Positions 60,997 to 64,000 of a stretch of 64,000 bases of DNA are shown piece by piece. Numbering within the stretch: the stretch's first letter is position 1; each line of letters begins with the position of its first letter. Below the pieces are notes generated by a model that saw only the letters and a program-made list of their open reading frames with translations, did no database searches and had not been told where the DNA came from. Source of the DNA: Bacillus sp. FJAT-45037 (GTDB taxonomy: Bacteria > Bacillota > Bacilli > Bacillales > Bacillaceae_D); NCBI RefSeq assembly GCF_002797325.1, contig NZ_KZ454938.1:1190267-1254266 (forward strand). The letters are read 5' to 3'. The translations under genes were made by a program, and so were the position numbers.

Positions 60997-61338
60997 ATGA
61001 AGGCGATTGAAGAATATGAATTACACCTTTTGCTTGAACAACGAGAAAAGACCCACTTTGTATTCATTTCAACTCCGCTATGCGGAACATGCAAGCTTGC
61101 AGCGAAGATGCTAACTGTGATGGAAGCATCGATTCCAAATTTGTCGATTTTTGAGTTAAATGTAAATCAAGCTAAAAGCTTTGCTCAAACGTGGAGAATA
61201 CATAGTGTGCCTGCTTTGCTGGTATTCAGAAAAGGGTTAGGTGTAGAAAGAATTTATGCTTTTCACTCCGTTTCGTACTTATATGACATACTAACACCAT
61301 ATGTATCGCTTGGGGGCTTACATAAATCTAACGAGTAA
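60997..61338 (+). CDS. Thioredoxin-like protein
   Basis: A 113-residue cytosolic thioredoxin-fold protein with the redox pair C29-GT-C32 (STPLCGTCKLA) and the cis-proline region HSVPALLVF. The active site differs from WCGPC of true thioredoxin. It resembles the Bacillus thioredoxin-like proteins YusE and YtpP. ATG 60997 has GATAGGAG at eight bases; the GTG at 60988 overlaps that site. It lies 16 bases before brxA, so the two redox proteins are likely cotranscribed. Confidence 0.85.
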   Translation: MKAIEEYELHLLLEQREKTHFVFISTPLCGTCKLAAKMLTVMEASIPNLSIFELNVNQAKSFAQTWRIHSVPALLVFRKGLGVERIYAFHSVSYLYDILTPYVSLGGLHKSNE

Positions 61339-61354
61339 AAAGGGGATAAAAGTC

Positions 61355-61792
61355 ATGTCTATGCATTATGAAGATTACATGAGACAAGTTGTTATGCCGA
61401 TGAGAGCAGAATTAACTGAATCAGGGTTTACTGAACTGACAACAAAAGAAGAAGTCGATACATACATGGAGGAAGCAACTGGAACGACTCTTGTTGTTAT
61501 TAACTCCGTATGCGGCTGTGCTGCAGGGCTTGCGCGTCCAGCGGCGGTAACATCTCTTGCGCATGATCACAAGCCAGATCATCTTGTGACGGTGTTTGCA
61601 GGACAAGATAAAGAAGCGACACAAACGATGCGTGGCTACTTTGCAGATATTCCACCTTCTTCACCATCGATGGCTATTTTAAAAGGAAAGGAAGTTGTTC
61701 ATTTCATTCCGCGTGAGCAAATTGAAGGAGCGACTCCTGAATCAATCATTCGTAACTTAGCAATGGCTTATAATGAACATTGTCAGTCATAA
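61355..61792 (+). CDS. brxA: Bacilliredoxin BrxA (YphP family)
   Basis: Removes bacillithiol from S-bacillithiolated proteins. The protein is 145 residues with the family CGC motif C53-G-C55 (VINSVCGCAAGLARPA), VTVFAGQDKEAT and the PPSSPSMAILKGKEVVHFIPR segment. It is closer to YphP (BrxA) than to YqiW (BrxB) in the MPMRAELTESGFTELTT start. With bshA and bshB1 elsewhere in the window it completes a bacillithiol synthesis and use set. ATG 61355 follows AAAAAGGGG. Confidence 0.93.
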   Translation: MSMHYEDYMRQVVMPMRAELTESGFTELTTKEEVDTYMEEATGTTLVVINSVCGCAAGLARPAAVTSLAHDHKPDHLVTVFAGQDKEATQTMRGYFADIPPSSPSMAILKGKEVVHFIPREQIEGATPESIIRNLAMAYNEHCQS

Positions 61793-61801
61793 TCAGTACA
61801 A

Positions 61802-61845
61802 AAGCCTCCTTACCTAAAATGATAGGCAGGAGGCTTCTTTTTATT
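61802..61845 (+). terminator. Terminator of brxA
   Basis: AAGCCTCCTTACCT and AGGCAGGAGGCTT form an imperfect stem followed by CTTTTTATTT. Confidence 0.85.
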
Positions 61846-61928
61846 TATGAAGGTGAACGGAAAAATAATGTGATCTCAAGAGTGAAATTCGATGATCGTC
61901 TTCCCGTTTTGTCTTACTTTATTAATCG

Positions 61929-62651
61929 TTATGGCTTTACACCGTAAAAGACAACTCTCCCCATCGTTTCAATATTAGGGTATCCCCCTTGGTGATATAG
62001 TTCAACGACATGTTCTCGATTATAGGCAACTCGTTGAATTTGAAACGAATGACGGCTTTCTTCAAGATCAGAAATAATGTACGATGCTAACGGGTGTCCG
62101 TCAAATGGCAGGCCGATACTTCCAGGGTTAATGACATTCTTTCCGTGGAATGAACGGACAAATGGAAGATGGATATGACCATAAGCATAGACGTCAGCTT
62201 CATCTCTTTGCATTAATTGGTGTTCAATTTTTTCTGTCTCATCTGGGAGAACGTTTTCAAAAAGACTTGTAGGTGTGGCGTGAAAAGCATGAATGAGTTG
62301 GTCTTGACCTCGATCAACTAATGCTTCAGTTGGTAAATTCTCTAAGTATTGAAGGTCATCGTCAGTTAGACGTTTTAACGTCCAATCACGTTCTCTGTTC
62401 AGCATATCAACGGCTTGAGTCGGAACCTCACCCTCATTAAAACCGCGAACGAGCCACTCGTCAGCATTTCCTTTAATAACTGTCGCATCAAGAGATCGGA
62501 TCAAATCCAGGCATCGTTTAGGTTCAGGCCCTCTAAAGGAAAGGTCGCCAAGAACGACAATGTGATCAACTTCTCGTTTGTTAATATCATTAATGACTGC
62601 TTCAAGTGCTGTGGCATTACCATGAATATCGGAAATAAAAGCAAATCGCAT
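61929..62651 (-). CDS. Calcineurin-like metallophosphoesterase
   Basis: A 240-residue protein of the YfcE/MJ0936-like phosphoesterase family. The metal-binding motifs are SDIHGNATALEAV at the N-terminus, VVLGDLSFRGPEP, IKGNADEW and YGHIHLPFV with NPGSIGLP near 175. It probably hydrolyses a phosphodiester or phosphomonoester; substrate unknown. The start has AAAGGAGG on the minus strand. The gene is convergent with brxA and divergent from the cvfC-type gene. Confidence 0.88.
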   Translation of the reverse strand: MRFAFISDIHGNATALEAVINDINKREVDHIVVLGDLSFRGPEPKRCLDLIRSLDATVIKGNADEWLVRGFNEGEVPTQAVDMLNRERDWTLKRLTDDDLQYLENLPTEALVDRGQDQLIHAFHATPTSLFENVLPDETEKIEHQLMQRDEADVYAYGHIHLPFVRSFHGKNVINPGSIGLPFDGHPLASYIISDLEESRHSFQIQRVAYNREHVVELYHQGGYPNIETMGRVVFYGVKP

Positions 62652-62832
62652 CAGTGAAACCTCCTTTTACTAGTAGTATAACAGAGGGAAGGAATGTTTT
62701 AATAGGATAATTGTGTTAAAACTATACAATAACTGTACATACTGGGTTCAACTAAGGTGCTATTGGTGGAAACGACCGGGTGGCTATGATAAGATTTAGG
62801 ACAGATAAACTTAAAATGGGAGGACGACAAAG

Positions 62833-63969
62833 ATGAAAATTCTATCGATTGAACCAACACCAAGTCCGAACACAATGAAGCTAACATTAAGTGAAAGCTT
62901 AGGGCAAAGTGCAAGAAATAGTTATTCAGAAAAAAATAAACAAGAAGCACCTGCATATGTTCAAGAACTTTTTGAGATTGAAGGGGTAAAAGGAGTCTAT
63001 CATGTAGCTGATTTCTTAGCCATTGACCGTCACCCTAAAGTGGATTGGAAAGTGATCTTGCCAAAAGTCAGACATGTATTTGGCGAAGAGGCAGAAACTG
63101 TATCAGAAGCTGAAAACAAAGTCCAAGATCATTTCGGTGAAGTGTATGTTCATGTACAAATGTTCAAAGGAATCCCGATGCAAGTGAAATTAACAAATGG
63201 GGAAGCAGAAAAAAGAGCAGGGCTTCCTGAACGATTTACAGAGGCAATTTCCAAAGCTCAAAAACCAGATGACAATGTGGTTATGGAGAGGAAATGGGTT
63301 GAACAAGGTGTTCGTTACGGAGAGCTCGATGAAGTGGCCAAAGAAGTGGCTGAAGAGTTATCAGCTGCCTTTACTAAGGATCGTTTAACAGAGTTGGTCG
63401 ATATAGCGAATGGAACTTCGACGAAAGAGGAAAAGCAGATAAGTTCAGATCGATTCATTCAAGTGACGGAAGAAATGCTTCAAGTGGAAGATTGGCGCGA
63501 ACGTTATGCTTTGCTAGAAAGAATGGATCCTAAAGTTGAGGACATTCGCGTTTTACGGCGTGCACTTGAAGATGAAAAAGCATCGATCCGTCGTCTTGCT
63601 ACTGTGTATTTAGGAATGATTGAACAACCAGTGGTCTTGCCACTATTGTACAAAGCATTAAACGATTCCTCGGTTACGGTGAGACGAACTGCAGGTGATT
63701 GTTTGTCTGATATTGGTGATAAAGATGCGATCCCGGCTATGACAGAAGCATTATCAGATAAAAATAAATTAGTAAGATGGCGTGCAGCGATGTTTTTATA
63801 TGAAGTCGGAGATACAACGAGTCTCAATGCACTAAAAAAAGCAGAGTCTGACCCTGAGTTTGAAGTCGCAATGCAAGTAAAAATGGCGATTGAGCGAATC
63901 GAAGGCGGGGAAGAGGCGAAAGGTTCAGTATGGAAGCAAATGACTGAATCGATTTCTAAAAAAGATTAG
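62833..63969 (+). CDS. ypgR: Conserved virulence factor C-type protein (YpgR)
   Basis: A 378-residue cytosolic protein. The N-terminal region (about 1-90) is an NfuA/NifU N-terminal-like scaffold domain (SIEPTPSPNTMKLTLSESL, then GVKGVYHVADFLAIDR), without an iron-sulfur CxxC. The C-terminal half (about 200-360) is made of HEAT-type repeats (LRRALEDEKASIRRLATVYL; ALNDSSVTVRRTAGDCLSDI). This combination is the CvfC family, first noted in Staphylococcus; its biochemical role is not known. GGAGGACG precedes the ATG. Confidence 0.9.
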   Translation: MKILSIEPTPSPNTMKLTLSESLGQSARNSYSEKNKQEAPAYVQELFEIEGVKGVYHVADFLAIDRHPKVDWKVILPKVRHVFGEEAETVSEAENKVQDHFGEVYVHVQMFKGIPMQVKLTNGEAEKRAGLPERFTEAISKAQKPDDNVVMERKWVEQGVRYGELDEVAKEVAEELSAAFTKDRLTELVDIANGTSTKEEKQISSDRFIQVTEEMLQVEDWRERYALLERMDPKVEDIRVLRRALEDEKASIRRLATVYLGMIEQPVVLPLLYKALNDSSVTVRRTAGDCLSDIGDKDAIPAMTEALSDKNKLVRWRAAMFLYEVGDTTSLNALKKAESDPEFEVAMQVKMAIERIEGGEEAKGSVWKQMTESISKKD

Positions 63970-63978
63970 GGGGATACT

Positions 63979-64000
63979 ATGGACAAGTCAACGATTATGT
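63979..64000 (+). CDS. Start of a gene cut by the right edge
   Basis: ATG 63979 follows GGGGG ten bases after the previous stop and reads MDKSTIM before the window ends. In B. subtilis ypgQ, a HD-type phosphohydrolase, follows ypgR, but seven residues do not allow identification. Confidence 0.45.

Noticed and set aside
1-64000. Prophage, insertion sequence, CRISPR or defence island
   Set aside because: No transposase, integrase, terminal inverted repeats, spaced direct repeats or phage structural genes are seen; gene order is almost fully that of the B. subtilis chromosome.

Overview
The window is a chromosomal stretch of an endospore-forming Bacillaceae bacterium, most likely of the alkaliphilic Bacillus group (Alkalihalobacillus/Halalkalibacter-like). 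The support is: gene order that follows Bacillus subtilis from hepT to the ponA/recU region almost gene for gene; low-GC coding sequence with strong AAGGAGG-type ribosome binding sites; spore-protein genes; bacillithiol genes; a TRAP-type trp leader; and very acidic exported segments such as the PonA tail. The exact species cannot be read from the sequence. No phage, insertion sequence, CRISPR, tRNA or rRNA was found. The window is ordinary core genome with a few accessory inserts.

Layout. 1-15.3 kb is the aromatic amino acid supraoperon: hepT (cut by the left edge), ndk, cheR, aroC-aroB-aroH, a TRAP attenuation leader, trpEDCFBA, hisC, tyrA and aroA. At 15.3-15.6 kb an intergenic region carries what looks like an unannotated minus-strand small RNA, with its own promoter, a C/U-rich hairpin loop and a terminator that contains a near-consensus catabolite-responsive element. 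15.6-23.8 kb holds a degenerate amidohydrolase-like gene, ypiA, ypiB, ypiF, the menaquinol:cytochrome c reductase operon qcrABC, ypjA, ypjB and a YugP-type protease. 23.8-32.8 kb holds a YitT-family gene, a MazG-type gene (ypjD), dapB, mgsA, bshB1, bshA, cca, birA, and panBCD behind an attenuator leader resembling the pan RNA motif.

32.8-48.4 kb holds a TPR protein, dinG, an exported protein that looks like a dead ComEC-type metallo-beta-lactamase domain, mtaD, ypmA, ypmB, aspB, asnS, dnaD, nth, ypoC and the double-dynamin gene dynA. 48.5-55.8 kb holds ponA and recU (minus), a DUF2515 gene, an sspM-like spore gene, racA, yppE, a rhodanese sulfurtransferase and a TRIC-type membrane protein. 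55.9-64 kb holds a lone small membrane protein gene, ilvA, cheV, a second YitT-type gene, rnz, a DUF2524 gene, a thioredoxin-like gene, brxA, a phosphoesterase, a cvfC/ypgR-type gene and the first codons of one more gene.

Functional threads: chorismate synthesis feeds the trp genes and tyrA, with Trp sensed by TRAP. The mtrB gene itself would be expected just left of the window, by analogy with B. subtilis. bshA and bshB1 make bacillithiol, and brxA removes it from proteins. dnaD, dinG, nth, recU, racA and dynA serve DNA replication, repair, segregation and membrane maintenance. Several genes too short for a routine length cut-off are annotated here: ypmA, the sspM-like gene, a 47-residue gamma-SASP-like protein and a 64-residue minus-strand candidate.
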